Shown: in pieces, positions 43,765 through 51,628 of the stretch | How positions within the stretch are numbered: position 1 is the first letter of the stretch | Layout: each line of letters begins with the position of its first letter | Assembly (NCBI RefSeq): GCF_048820935.1 | Contig: NZ_JBMERD010000003.1 | Span: 203,515 to 267,514 of the forward strand | Length of the DNA: 64,000 nucleotides | Direction of reading: 5' to 3' | DNA from: Algicoccus sp048820935 | GTDB lineage: Bacteria; Pseudomonadota; Gammaproteobacteria; Burkholderiales; Burkholderiaceae_B | Made by a program: the position numbers and the translations under genes | The notes under the pieces: model-generated | What the model was told of the DNA's origin: nothing | Seen by the model: only the letters and a program-made list of their open reading frames with translations | Databases searched by the model: none

Positions 43765-44112
43765 TCAAAACTCGAGTTGTTCGGGCAAAAGTCCCATGGC
43801 GGCGGCAATGCGTTCTAGGGTCGTTTTCTTGGGATTGGCATCAATCCTTTCCATTGCTGCGTAACTAGGCTGACGAATGCTTAGACGCTGCGCCATGTCA
43901 GCTTGCGTCAAACCTAAGTGCTCACGCCACGCACGAATTAAACTCCAGTCATTTTTGATGGCCAAACGCATGACTTCGTGTGGTGTTGTGCCATCCGCTG
44001 GAATTCTTCCAGGTGCTTGTGATTGGCTGACCAGTTGTTGATATTCTTGATAGGTAAGTACTACAAAGGCTGGTTCACCGTTAGCTTTTAAAATCGTGGG
44101 CTTAATGCTCAT
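43765..44112 (-). CDS. XRE-type antitoxin with Phd-like N-terminus
   Basis: The 115-residue protein joins two parts. Residues 1-30 (ILKANGEPAFVVLTYQEYQQL) look like the N-terminal DNA- and toxin-binding segment of Phd/YefM antitoxins. Residues 58-112 form a helix-turn-helix of the XRE type (GLTQADMAQRLSIRQPSYAAMER). Such antitoxins repress their own promoter and neutralise the toxin. It follows the RelE-type toxin gene by 12 bp on the same strand, the toxin-first order of HigBA-type systems. The palindrome at 44395-44421 is the likely operator. Confidence 0.85.
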   Translation of the reverse strand: MSIKPTILKANGEPAFVVLTYQEYQQLVSQSQAPGRIPADGTTPHEVMRLAIKNDWSLIRAWREHLGLTQADMAQRLSIRQPSYAAMERIDANPKKTTLERIAAAMGLLPEQLEF

Positions 44113-44124
44113 GACGACCTCTTA

Positions 44125-44379
44125 TTAATAAGTTTGTTCATTGCGTCGTTTGATCTGTTGGATATCAATGATTCTGACGACTGTATCGATATCGAATAAC
44201 ACTCGATAATTGCCCACGCGCATTCGGTACCCATACTCGTGATTGCTCAGTGGAATAATATTTTTCGTTTGTGGATACATTTCCAGTTTATCAATTGCGT
44301 CGATGATCGTTACTTGCTCTTGTCGATCAATTTTTCGCAATTGCTTTTTTGCTTTATTTGTCCAGTTGATCGAATACAT
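44125..44379 (-). CDS. RelE/ParE-family toxin
   Basis: The 84-residue protein has the RelE-type fold pattern: WTNKAKKQLRKIDRQEQ at the N-terminus, YRMRVGNYRVLFDID and a C-terminal RRNEQTY. RelE toxins are ribosome-dependent mRNA interferases, and the basic residues and a C-terminal Tyr agree with this. The toxin lies first in the operon, immediately behind the operator. Confidence 0.88.
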   Translation of the reverse strand: MYSINWTNKAKKQLRKIDRQEQVTIIDAIDKLEMYPQTKNIIPLSNHEYGYRMRVGNYRVLFDIDTVVRIIDIQQIKRRNEQTY

Positions 44380-44394
44380 GGAAATTCCTTCATG

Positions 44395-44421
44395 TATAGC
44401 TTAATTATAGCTTAAGCTATA
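44395..44421 (-). promoter_or_regulatory. Palindromic operator of the toxin-antitoxin operon
   Basis: A perfect 16-bp palindrome TATAGCTTAAGCTATA (44406-44421) is preceded by another half-copy TATAGCTTAA (44395-44404). It lies 15-42 bp before the toxin start and is the right kind of site for autorepression by the XRE antitoxin. Confidence 0.75.
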
Positions 44422-44545
44422 AATTGATTGAGGTTTGTCTGAGAAATTTTGACTGTTGTTATTACCAAGTTTGTTGGTTTTTCTGAACGTCGTTGTTTTT
44501 TAATTGTTTGACGTTATTCATGATGAAAGCCAAAAAATCAGTTCA

Positions 44546-44604
44546 ATACAAAACACGGTCTGAAGACGCGATGCATGTGCGTTGTCAGACCGTGTTTGTT
44601 TTTG
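44546..44604 (+). repeat. 59-bp direct repeat, copy 2: terminator-type hairpin
   Basis: This copy has a longer perfect stem, AAACACGGTCTGA with TCAGACCGTGTTT. It stands 21 bp past the stop of the outer-membrane protein gene (minus strand) and can act on both strands. The two copies bound the toxin-antitoxin operon. Confidence 0.9.
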
Positions 44605-44625
44605 GATTAGGAAGAACAGTGTGTG

Positions 44626-45441
44626 TTAGAACTGGTAGGCCAGTGTGGTGGCGACACTCAAGCCACGATCTTTGCTAGGTGAGCCGAAAGCTCGGTTGAA
44701 ACCGACACCCAGACCCAAGGTTAAGTTGTCGATTGGACTGTAAGAAACGGCCAATTGGGTAAAGCCTTGGTTGTGGCTGCTGTAATCGGCACTGGTTTCC
44801 AAACCGACTTCCATACCCAGTTTCCATTGTTCGTTGATGTTCCAGACAGGTGAGACGGAGACTGTCCAGAGGTGAGCGCGTTGATCATCGACATCAATCA
44901 CTTTGGCACGGTAGTTGCTGGTGTATTTCAAGTTGCCGTGCAGCTCGTATTTCTCTGTGGTGTAAGAACCAATCAAGGCCATTCCCCAGTTTGTACGGGC
45001 ATTGCCAAGATCTTTGTTCTGGCTGCTTGTGGAAAGCGGCAAGATCAGTGTGGGTTTGATCGCGGCACTCCAGCCAGAATCGGGTTCACCCAAGAAGTTC
45101 CATTTCAGACCGAGCTCGGTGTTTTGCCAACCTTTGACGGGTGTGAGCTGGCGACTCACACCAATCGAGGCGTCCAGACGGTCGGTTAAACCGAACGTGA
45201 ACGTGCCCGGAATGCTGCTGCCGTGACCAAAAACATCGACACGGTTGTCTTCTTCAAGGTCGAGTGACGTGGTGCGTTCATAGTTGTAACCCAGTTCAAC
45301 TTCACCATGGTATTGGCCTTGTGTACCTGAGTCTTCGGTTTGGAGGGGAGAAAACGCAAAGGCATTTGCGCTTGTAGTGAGGATGCCCAGTGCGAGGGCG
45401 GTTTTTAACGGTTTAGCAATGAAGATTTTTTTGCAAAGCAT
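44626..45441 (-). CDS. Outer-membrane beta-barrel protein (MetA-type phenol degradation/transporter family)
   Basis: The 271-residue protein has a signal peptide ending AFA near residue 29, alternating hydrophobic strands, and a terminal Phe in TLAYQF, which is the outer-membrane insertion signal. The pattern with GYNYERT, FGLTDRLDASIGV and LGLKWNF resembles the family of outer-membrane proteins found in phenol and aromatic degradation gene sets. Its function here is unknown. It lies downstream of the amidase gene on the same strand. Confidence 0.75.
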   Translation of the reverse strand: MLCKKIFIAKPLKTALALGILTTSANAFAFSPLQTEDSGTQGQYHGEVELGYNYERTTSLDLEEDNRVDVFGHGSSIPGTFTFGLTDRLDASIGVSRQLTPVKGWQNTELGLKWNFLGEPDSGWSAAIKPTLILPLSTSSQNKDLGNARTNWGMALIGSYTTEKYELHGNLKYTSNYRAKVIDVDDQRAHLWTVSVSPVWNINEQWKLGMEVGLETSADYSSHNQGFTQLAVSYSPIDNLTLGLGVGFNRAFGSPSKDRGLSVATTLAYQF

Positions 45442-45460
45442 GCTGTTACCAAATTTGAGA

Positions 45461-45540
45461 AGGATAAAATCTGCCCGTTCTGTGATGACTGTTGTACGTT
45501 TGATTCAGTCATTTTGACGGGCAGAAAAATATTTTATCCT
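45461..45540 (-). terminator. 80-bp interrupted palindrome between amidase and outer-membrane protein
   Basis: AGGATAAAAT (45461-45470) mirrors ATTTTATCCT (45531-45540), CTGCCCGT mirrors ACGGGCAG, and ATGACTG mirrors CAGTCAT further in. The centre is 14 bases. It lies directly past the amidase stop on the minus strand and ends 20 bp before the next gene, so it is probably its terminator or an attenuator. Confidence 0.7.
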
Positions 45541-45569
45541 AAATAAAATTTACCTATAGGTTGGTTTCA

Positions 45570-47054
45570 TCATATAGTTCCTGGTGCATGAGTCACGATG
45601 GAACGCAGCGAGTCGTTGCGCACGGTCAGCTTACCAAACTCTGTTTTTGGGCGAGATAGGTTGGGTTGATGGGCAAATGCGTCCTCAAACTCTTTGGCAA
45701 TTGCGAGTAATCGACCGTCTTTGTAAAGAGGGGCGATTATTTGCATTCCAAAGGGCATACCGGCCTCATCGAGTCCCATTGGCAATGAGAGTGCGGGTTG
45801 TGTGCTGAGGGTGATCACGTAGGTCAATGCCAGCCACTGGTAGTAGTTTTGCATGGCCTGGCCTTCGATCGTATCGGCATACCAAGTTGTCCATGGGAAT
45901 GGCGTCACAGGCGTGGTCGGTGACAGAATAATGTCGTATTTTTGAAAGGCTTGCGCGAACTGACGCATCAAGCGGGTTTGGGATAGATGGGCTTTTGCGC
46001 GATCTGCCAAGGTCATGCGTTGCGCAAGTTCGAGATTGGCTCGAACATTGGGGCTTAGCGAGGCCAGATCGTTTTCACTGACAGATCCCATTTGTGCGAG
46101 GAATCCTTCGGCGCGCAAGACATCAAAGGTTTCATGTGCATCAGGAAAATCAAAAGTCACTGGTTCACAGACATGCACGTGATCGGCAATGGCGCGCACA
46201 CGCTGCATAAAGACGCGGCGAATCATGGGGTCGACCTGACAACAATCAAAGTCTTCGGTGTATCCAACTCTCAGTGCAGAGAGTTCGACGCGCCGTTGTG
46301 GCCAGACGGTGGCAGGATCAGCAGGAAATACGAGAGGATCGGCAGCATCGGCACCCATGCTTGCTGCAAAAAACAAGGCGGTATCTGCGACATCGCGTGC
46401 CATTGGACCGATGGTGTTGAGAACGGCCCAACCGAGTTTGCGTTGATCTTGACCAATGAAACCAGGTGAAGGTCGCATACCTACGACACCACAGAGTGCT
46501 GCTGGGATTCGTAAGGAGCCACCTACATCAGTGCCAGTTGCCAAAGGAACCATGTCCGTGGCGAGTGCAGCGGCAGAACCACCGGATGAGCCACCTGCGT
46601 TAAGCTGGGTGTTAAATGGGTTACCTGTGGCGCCCCATACTTCATTGCGGGTGTTGGCGCCGGCACCCATGTCAGGCGTGTTGGTTTTTGCGAGAACGAT
46701 TCCACCTGCGAGTTTTAAGCGTGTGATGAGTGAATTGTCCTGTTTGGGAATATGTTGTGTGTACGAGGTGTTTCCGTAGGTTGTGAGAAGACCTGCAGTG
46801 TCGGTTAAATCTTTGACGCCAATGGGTAGACCATGCAAAAGCCCAAGGGGTTTCCCCATAATCACACTTTGTTCCGCTGTACGTGCCGTTTCGATCGCGC
46901 GTTCAAAATCTGTCGCGCAAATTGCGTTGAGTCCGGGATTGAGTGATTCAATTTGTTCAATGTGCGCCCGAACGAGTTCTACAGGGGAGATTTCCTTGCG
47001 GGCGATTTTCTGGCGCTGTTCAACAGCACTCAGAGAGACGATGGTTTGTTTCAC
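45570..47054 (-). CDS. Amidase-signature family amidase
   Basis: The 494-residue enzyme has the Ser-cisSer-Lys triad: Lys81 (GVKDLTDT), Ser156 (GGSSGGSAAALA) and Ser180 (GTDVGGSLRIPAALCG), at the spacing seen in GatA and other members. It hydrolyses a carboxamide in the cytoplasm. No gatB or gatC is adjacent, so a tRNA amidotransferase role is unlikely. The substrate is unknown. Confidence 0.9.
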   Translation of the reverse strand: MKQTIVSLSAVEQRQKIARKEISPVELVRAHIEQIESLNPGLNAICATDFERAIETARTAEQSVIMGKPLGLLHGLPIGVKDLTDTAGLLTTYGNTSYTQHIPKQDNSLITRLKLAGGIVLAKTNTPDMGAGANTRNEVWGATGNPFNTQLNAGGSSGGSAAALATDMVPLATGTDVGGSLRIPAALCGVVGMRPSPGFIGQDQRKLGWAVLNTIGPMARDVADTALFFAASMGADAADPLVFPADPATVWPQRRVELSALRVGYTEDFDCCQVDPMIRRVFMQRVRAIADHVHVCEPVTFDFPDAHETFDVLRAEGFLAQMGSVSENDLASLSPNVRANLELAQRMTLADRAKAHLSQTRLMRQFAQAFQKYDIILSPTTPVTPFPWTTWYADTIEGQAMQNYYQWLALTYVITLSTQPALSLPMGLDEAGMPFGMQIIAPLYKDGRLLAIAKEFEDAFAHQPNLSRPKTEFGKLTVRNDSLRSIVTHAPGTI

Positions 47055-47340
47055 AGCAGCTCCAAAAATATTGTTGTTCTGATGAGGACGATCAATTCAA
47101 CCATGAGTTGGTTGAGACGAATTCATTTGGTCTTGAGTGTCCTTCTAAATGAATATATCAGTACAAACCACAAAGTTTGTCGAATACAGCTCTCGTAGTG
47201 GCTGAGAAAGCGAAACCGATACACACTGAAACGGTTTGGCGATAAGATGAAGAGGTTTGATAAAAAGCGGTTACACATCCGTGTGAAGCTTAGTTCCATG
47301 TCAAAAACATCACCAAGATCAGTAAAACTCAGGAAAAAAG

Positions 47341-48981
47341 ATGATTGCATTACTCGAGGCACGCAAAGCGGGTCTGTATAAACTCTCAAACTGGCCGCGA
47401 AACGTCGTGGCAGGGTTGGTTGTGGGTGTGGTTGCGCTGCCGTTATCCATGGCGTTTGCGATTGCGTCGGGTGCGCGCCCGGAACAAGGGATTTATACAG
47501 GCATCATCGCTGGTTTGTTGGTGACTTTGTTTGGTGGTAGCCGAGTACAGATTGCGGGGCCAACTGGTGCTTTCATCGCGGTCCTGGCAGGGATTACCGC
47601 AAAGTACGGCATTGATGGATTGCAGATTGCGACCTTATTGGCTGGTTTGATGTTGCTGGCCATGGGGCTCTTGCGGATGGGTGGTGTTATTCGGTTTATT
47701 CCGGCGCCAGTCATCATGGGCTTTACGGCCGGTATCGGGGTTATTATTTTTACAGGACAATGGGCTTACTTTTTAGGATTGCCACAACCTACGGGTGAAT
47801 TGTTTCACCAGAAATTCTGGTCAACTCTACAGTCTCTAGGGAGCACACATTGGCCAACAGTGCTGATTGGTGGGTTTAGCCTGTTTATTCTGATTGCAGC
47901 CCCTAAAGTGCGTTGGTTGCAGCGCGTCCCTGCGCCATTGATTGTGTTGATCATTGCGACGCTCTTGCAGACGATTTTTCGTTTTGATGGGGTTGCTACG
48001 ATTGGTTCAGCATTTGGTGGTATTCCACAGGGCTTACCCAGCTTTGAGTGGCCAGCTTTGAGTTTTGATAAGGTGACTCTGTTGATTGCACCCGCTTTCA
48101 CGATCGCCATGTTGGGGGCGATTGAGTCATTACTGTCGGCTGTGGTTGCTGATCGGATGATCAACACACGCCACAGTTCGAATCAAGAGTTGATTGGTCA
48201 GGGCATTGCCAATATTGTGGTGCCATTTTTTGGTGGATTTGCCGCGACCGGTGCAATTGCGCGAACTGCGACCAATATTCGTAACGGTGGAGACAGTCCC
48301 ATTGCCGGTATCTTCCATGCGCTCTTGTTGGTGGGTGTGATCGTTGCTTTGGCGCCCTTGGCGTATAACGTCCCCTTAGCAAGTTTGTCTGCCGTGCTCT
48401 TTATCGTGGCGTGGAATATGAGTGAAATTCCACGGGTCTGGACAGTCTTGAAGCGTGCGCCTGCTGCCGATCGTGTCATTTTGGTCGTCACGCTCTTGCT
48501 AACAGTCTTTGTAGACTTGGTTGTGGCAGTCAACGCCGGTGTCATTCTGGCGATTTTGCAGTTCTTACGCCGTATGGCTCAATCCGTTCGGGTACGCACG
48601 ATCGAAGAAGATGCTTCGTTTCGGTTGTCACGTGTTGAAGGTCCCTTGTTTTTTGCGGCCGTTGGCATGTTAGAGAGTGCTGCACATGGGTTGCCATCCG
48701 GTGTCAAGCTTTGGGTGCTGGATCTTTCTCGTGTCTCATTTGCGGATGATACAGCTTTGCAAGCTTTGGAAGATGTCGTCAAAATTGCGCAACAGAAAGA
48801 TTGCAAAATTGTCCTTGCGGATGCCAACGACATGGTCCTGAAAAAGCTCCGAAGTTATGGTGTTTTGAAGCGACTGGGTAAAAATGGTTATCTCAAAAAC
48901 CTGTCTGACATTGAGACGCTAAAAGTAGCGGTCAATACACACCATGAACCTTTAGTTGCGACGTCTTCAGTGAGTGCTTAG
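47341..48981 (+). CDS. SulP-family anion permease with STAS domain
   Basis: The 546-residue protein has about ten to twelve membrane segments in its first 400 residues, with the SulP signature GARPEQGIYTGIIAGLLVTLFGGSRVQIAGPTGAF region, and a C-terminal STAS domain (about 430-520, DLSRVSFADDTALQALEDV). SulP proteins carry sulfate, bicarbonate or dicarboxylates with sodium or protons. The ATG follows AGGAAAAAAG. It stands alone. Confidence 0.92.
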   Translation: MIALLEARKAGLYKLSNWPRNVVAGLVVGVVALPLSMAFAIASGARPEQGIYTGIIAGLLVTLFGGSRVQIAGPTGAFIAVLAGITAKYGIDGLQIATLLAGLMLLAMGLLRMGGVIRFIPAPVIMGFTAGIGVIIFTGQWAYFLGLPQPTGELFHQKFWSTLQSLGSTHWPTVLIGGFSLFILIAAPKVRWLQRVPAPLIVLIIATLLQTIFRFDGVATIGSAFGGIPQGLPSFEWPALSFDKVTLLIAPAFTIAMLGAIESLLSAVVADRMINTRHSSNQELIGQGIANIVVPFFGGFAATGAIARTATNIRNGGDSPIAGIFHALLLVGVIVALAPLAYNVPLASLSAVLFIVAWNMSEIPRVWTVLKRAPAADRVILVVTLLLTVFVDLVVAVNAGVILAILQFLRRMAQSVRVRTIEEDASFRLSRVEGPLFFAAVGMLESAAHGLPSGVKLWVLDLSRVSFADDTALQALEDVVKIAQQKDCKIVLADANDMVLKKLRSYGVLKRLGKNGYLKNLSDIETLKVAVNTHHEPLVATSSVSA

Positions 48982-49081
48982 GAATGTTCTTAATTTGTGC
49001 AAACAGAGTTTCGTATATGGTTCGCCCATCAGTAAAATATGTGATCAGTTGATGATTAAACTTGCCTAAGTGACTGTAAAA

Positions 49082-50113
49082 ATGACTTTACAAATTGTCC
49101 GACTGGATCGCTGGATCGATCCCTGTTTTGATGAAATGATCCAGGCACATCCTGGTGTGAAACTGTCCATTATTGAGACCGATAGCCCCATGCAAGATAA
49201 TCTTGCCTTGATGGCACGCACGGATCTGTACCATACGACGGCTTCTCGTGGAGAGACGCCTTTGCATTGGCATATTACGCCGGAACTGCTGAAATCTTGG
49301 CCACGACTTAAGGTGGTTTCAAGTACAGGGGCAGGTTATGACACCATTGATGTACAAGCCTGTACGGATGCCGGTGTTTTGGTGGTCAACCAATCGGGTG
49401 CTAACGCTGATTCGGTGGCTGAACATGCTTTGGGCATGATGTTGACACTGTTGCATCGAATCAGTGAAAGCGATCACGTGCTACGCACGTATGATCGGCG
49501 AGTGGCAGTATCCCGCGAGTCTTTGATGGGGCGTGAATTACGTGGCAAGACGCTGGGTCTAGTTGGGATTGGTGAGATTGGGCAACGTGTTGCTCGGCTT
49601 GCGAAAGCGTTTGGTGTACGTGTTTTGGCAACCGATCCTTATTTGGAGGATGCGCAAGTTGAGCAGCGAGGTGCGTTGCGAGTTCCTTTGGCGCAGTTGC
49701 TTGCAGAAAGTGACGTGATTAGTGTGCATTGTCCTCGCAACCAGGAAACAGAGTATTTGTTTAATGCCGAACTGTTTCAAGCCATGAAACCAAACTCAGT
49801 GTTCATTTCCACGGCGCGTGGTGGCATCCATGATGAGCAGGCTTTGTATGAGGCTTTAGTTTCAGGGCATTTAAGTGCGGCTGGTGTAGACGTTTGGGAT
49901 CCTGAACCACCTGTTCAAGATCATCCTTTATTGACCTTGCCCAATGTGCTTGCCAGTTTTCATACGGCGGGCGTGACCCATGAAGCCAGACACAATGTCG
50001 CTAGATTAGGTGCAGAGCAATTGCTGCAGATTTGTCGGGGAGAAACGCCGCCTAGAATGGTGAACCCTGAAGTGCTTGATCGTGTGATGGCCCGCTTTGC
50101 AAGTGAGGCATAG
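49082..50113 (+). CDS. D-2-hydroxyacid dehydrogenase (NAD-dependent)
   Basis: From the ATG at 49082 the protein has 343 residues; a GTG four codons earlier (49070) is also open, and neither has a clear ribosome site. It has the NAD motif GLVGIGEIGQRVARLAKAFG and the catalytic Arg in STARGGIHDEQALYEAL with HTAGVTHEA at the His position. It reduces 2-keto acids to D-hydroxy acids or the reverse. The substrate is not known. Confidence 0.9.
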   Translation: MTLQIVRLDRWIDPCFDEMIQAHPGVKLSIIETDSPMQDNLALMARTDLYHTTASRGETPLHWHITPELLKSWPRLKVVSSTGAGYDTIDVQACTDAGVLVVNQSGANADSVAEHALGMMLTLLHRISESDHVLRTYDRRVAVSRESLMGRELRGKTLGLVGIGEIGQRVARLAKAFGVRVLATDPYLEDAQVEQRGALRVPLAQLLAESDVISVHCPRNQETEYLFNAELFQAMKPNSVFISTARGGIHDEQALYEALVSGHLSAAGVDVWDPEPPVQDHPLLTLPNVLASFHTAGVTHEARHNVARLGAEQLLQICRGETPPRMVNPEVLDRVMARFASEA

Positions 50114-50155
50114 TGCGCTTTAACGCAGTGCTTTTTAATCAGATGAGATGTGGGA

Positions 50156-50188
50156 TGACTTAGAGGCGTGCTGTACACCCCTAAGTCA
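50156..50188. terminator. Hairpin between convergent genes
   Basis: TGACTTAG pairs with CTAAGTCA around a short extension, between the hydroxyacid dehydrogenase and the DUF3617 gene. T-tracts are poor. Confidence 0.5.
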
Positions 50189-50202
50189 TATGACGCATTG
50201 AA

Positions 50203-50760
50203 TCAACGATTGAGAATCGATGCGGTGGTGGGGACTGAGCCACAGTCAGAGCTGACAAAAGTTGCGTCCAGTTTGATATTGGCGGGTCCTTCCGATGTCT
50301 GATCTAAATCAAATTCTGAGGTGAAGTGCTTTTTGCTATGAAACGTCATCATAAAGGTGCCGGATCCATTTAAACCTTCACCAGTGCACTTAACGTCACC
50401 CCGCCAGACTTTGTTGGTTTTCTGAATGTTGTTGAACGTGCAATCTTCATCAGAATAGCCGTTTTCGAAATGGTCCATCGACGCTTCTTCAGGGGTCATG
50501 CAAACTTGTGCGGACATGTCCTTGAAGTTGACACCCATCGCTTGCATTTGGTCTTGCATCATTTTCTGCATTTCAGGCGGAAGGGATGCCATTTGTTTCT
50601 TCATCATTTCTAATTGCTCGTTCAGGTTCGGTAAACCTGCAATGTCAAAGCTTGTTGCGTATCGCCAGAGACCTGGTTCAACAGATTGAGCCAGTGCTGC
50701 GCCCGAGACAGAAGTGGCCAAGATGAGCGTGGCACACAGGGAAGAAAATGGTCGTTTCAT
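50203..50760 (-). CDS. DUF3617 exported protein
   Basis: The 185-residue protein has a signal peptide ending ALA near residue 24. The mature part begins SVEPGLWRYATSFDIAG, as in DUF3617 proteins, has a helical Met/Gln-rich stretch (EMMKKQMASLPPEMQKMMQDQMQ), then VCMTPEE and DEDCTFNNIQKTN with paired cysteines, and a C-terminal beta-rich part. Function is unknown for the family. It is a single gene. Confidence 0.8.
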   Translation of the reverse strand: MKRPFSSLCATLILATSVSGAALAQSVEPGLWRYATSFDIAGLPNLNEQLEMMKKQMASLPPEMQKMMQDQMQAMGVNFKDMSAQVCMTPEEASMDHFENGYSDEDCTFNNIQKTNKVWRGDVKCTGEGLNGSGTFMMTFHSKKHFTSEFDLDQTSEGPANIKLDATFVSSDCGSVPTTASILNR

Positions 50761-51177
50761 GACTCGCTCCTAAAAGTATTGTTCCTTGTGATTGTGACTG
50801 ATATGTTTGCATATCCGATCGGTTGTGTGTTCGATAGTCTAATCAATCATGAGATTTCAGGCGTTTAAATTTAAAAAAAATGACTCTTGTGCACTGAGAT
50901 CGAATTAAAAAGGTGAGTAATGATGGTGTCTGCTTTAGCACGCCATTGATGTTTTGTAGGGCATAGTTGGAAGCTCGCTGCTTTGCGATGAGTAGTTCAC
51001 TTGTTGAATTTCCTCGTTTTTATCTTTTGGCAATAGATTTAAAATCCATCTAAAACGTCATCTAAAACGCTATCTCAGTGCTTGATCTTGCGATTATGCA
51101 TTAGAAAAATTCAATGTGATCAGGATTATTGCCTCCCAATACTGTATATTTAAACAGTATCTAAAGAGGGATGAGTT
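50761..51177. other. 417-bp divergent intergenic region with LexA box
   Basis: Between the DUF3617 gene and umuD. The umuD side has the LexA site listed separately. The rest is AT-rich with no gene that I can support. Confidence 0.45.
51142..51157 (+). promoter_or_regulatory. LexA (SOS) box of umuDC
   Basis: CTGTATATTTAAACAG fits the CTGT-N8-ACAG consensus exactly, within an extended palindrome from 51140 to 51161. It lies about 20-35 bp before the umuD start, where bound LexA would block the promoter. Confidence 0.9.
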
Positions 51178-51621
51178 ATGGTGCAGCGTATTTTTTTCAA
51201 ACCAGTTACTAAGCCGCTTTCAGAAGCTACAACAAACGCTATTCCGCTGTTTTCTTGTGCCGTATCGGCAGGTTTTCCATCGCCTGCACAAGACTATATC
51301 GAACGGGCCTTGGACTTGAATGAATACTGTATTACGCATCCAGCTGCGACGTTTTTTGTGCGTGCTGAAGGGTTGAGCATGGTGGATGCCGGTATTTTTC
51401 CAGGTGATGTGCTGATCGTCGACAGAGCCTTAACAGCCCGTACCGGTGACATTGTGATCGCCCGGTTGTTTGGTGAATTTACGGTGAAAGAGCTTGAGTT
51501 GGGTGATCCTTTGCGTTTACATCCAAGAAACGCTGAAATGCAACCCATTGTGGTGACAGTAGAAGCCGATCTGGAAATCATCGGGATTGTTACACACACC
51601 ATTCATCGATTTCGTGTTTAA
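51178..51621 (+). CDS. umuD: UmuD, SOS-inducible polymerase V subunit precursor
   Basis: The 147-residue protein has the LexA-type peptidase dyad Ser67 (EGLSMVDAG) and Lys104 (TVKELE) and a cleavage site Ala31-Gly32 in AVSAGFPSPA, each offset by seven from E. coli UmuD. RecA-stimulated self-cleavage yields UmuD', which binds UmuC. It overlaps no gene but lies 7 bp before umuC. Expression is LexA-controlled. Confidence 0.95.
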   Translation: MVQRIFFKPVTKPLSEATTNAIPLFSCAVSAGFPSPAQDYIERALDLNEYCITHPAATFFVRAEGLSMVDAGIFPGDVLIVDRALTARTGDIVIARLFGEFTVKELELGDPLRLHPRNAEMQPIVVTVEADLEIIGIVTHTIHRFRV

Positions 51622-51628
51622 GTCAGCA

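Noticed and set aside
45570..47054. GatA subunit of the tRNA amidotransferase
   Set aside because: No gatB or gatC lies beside it and the protein resembles general amidases.
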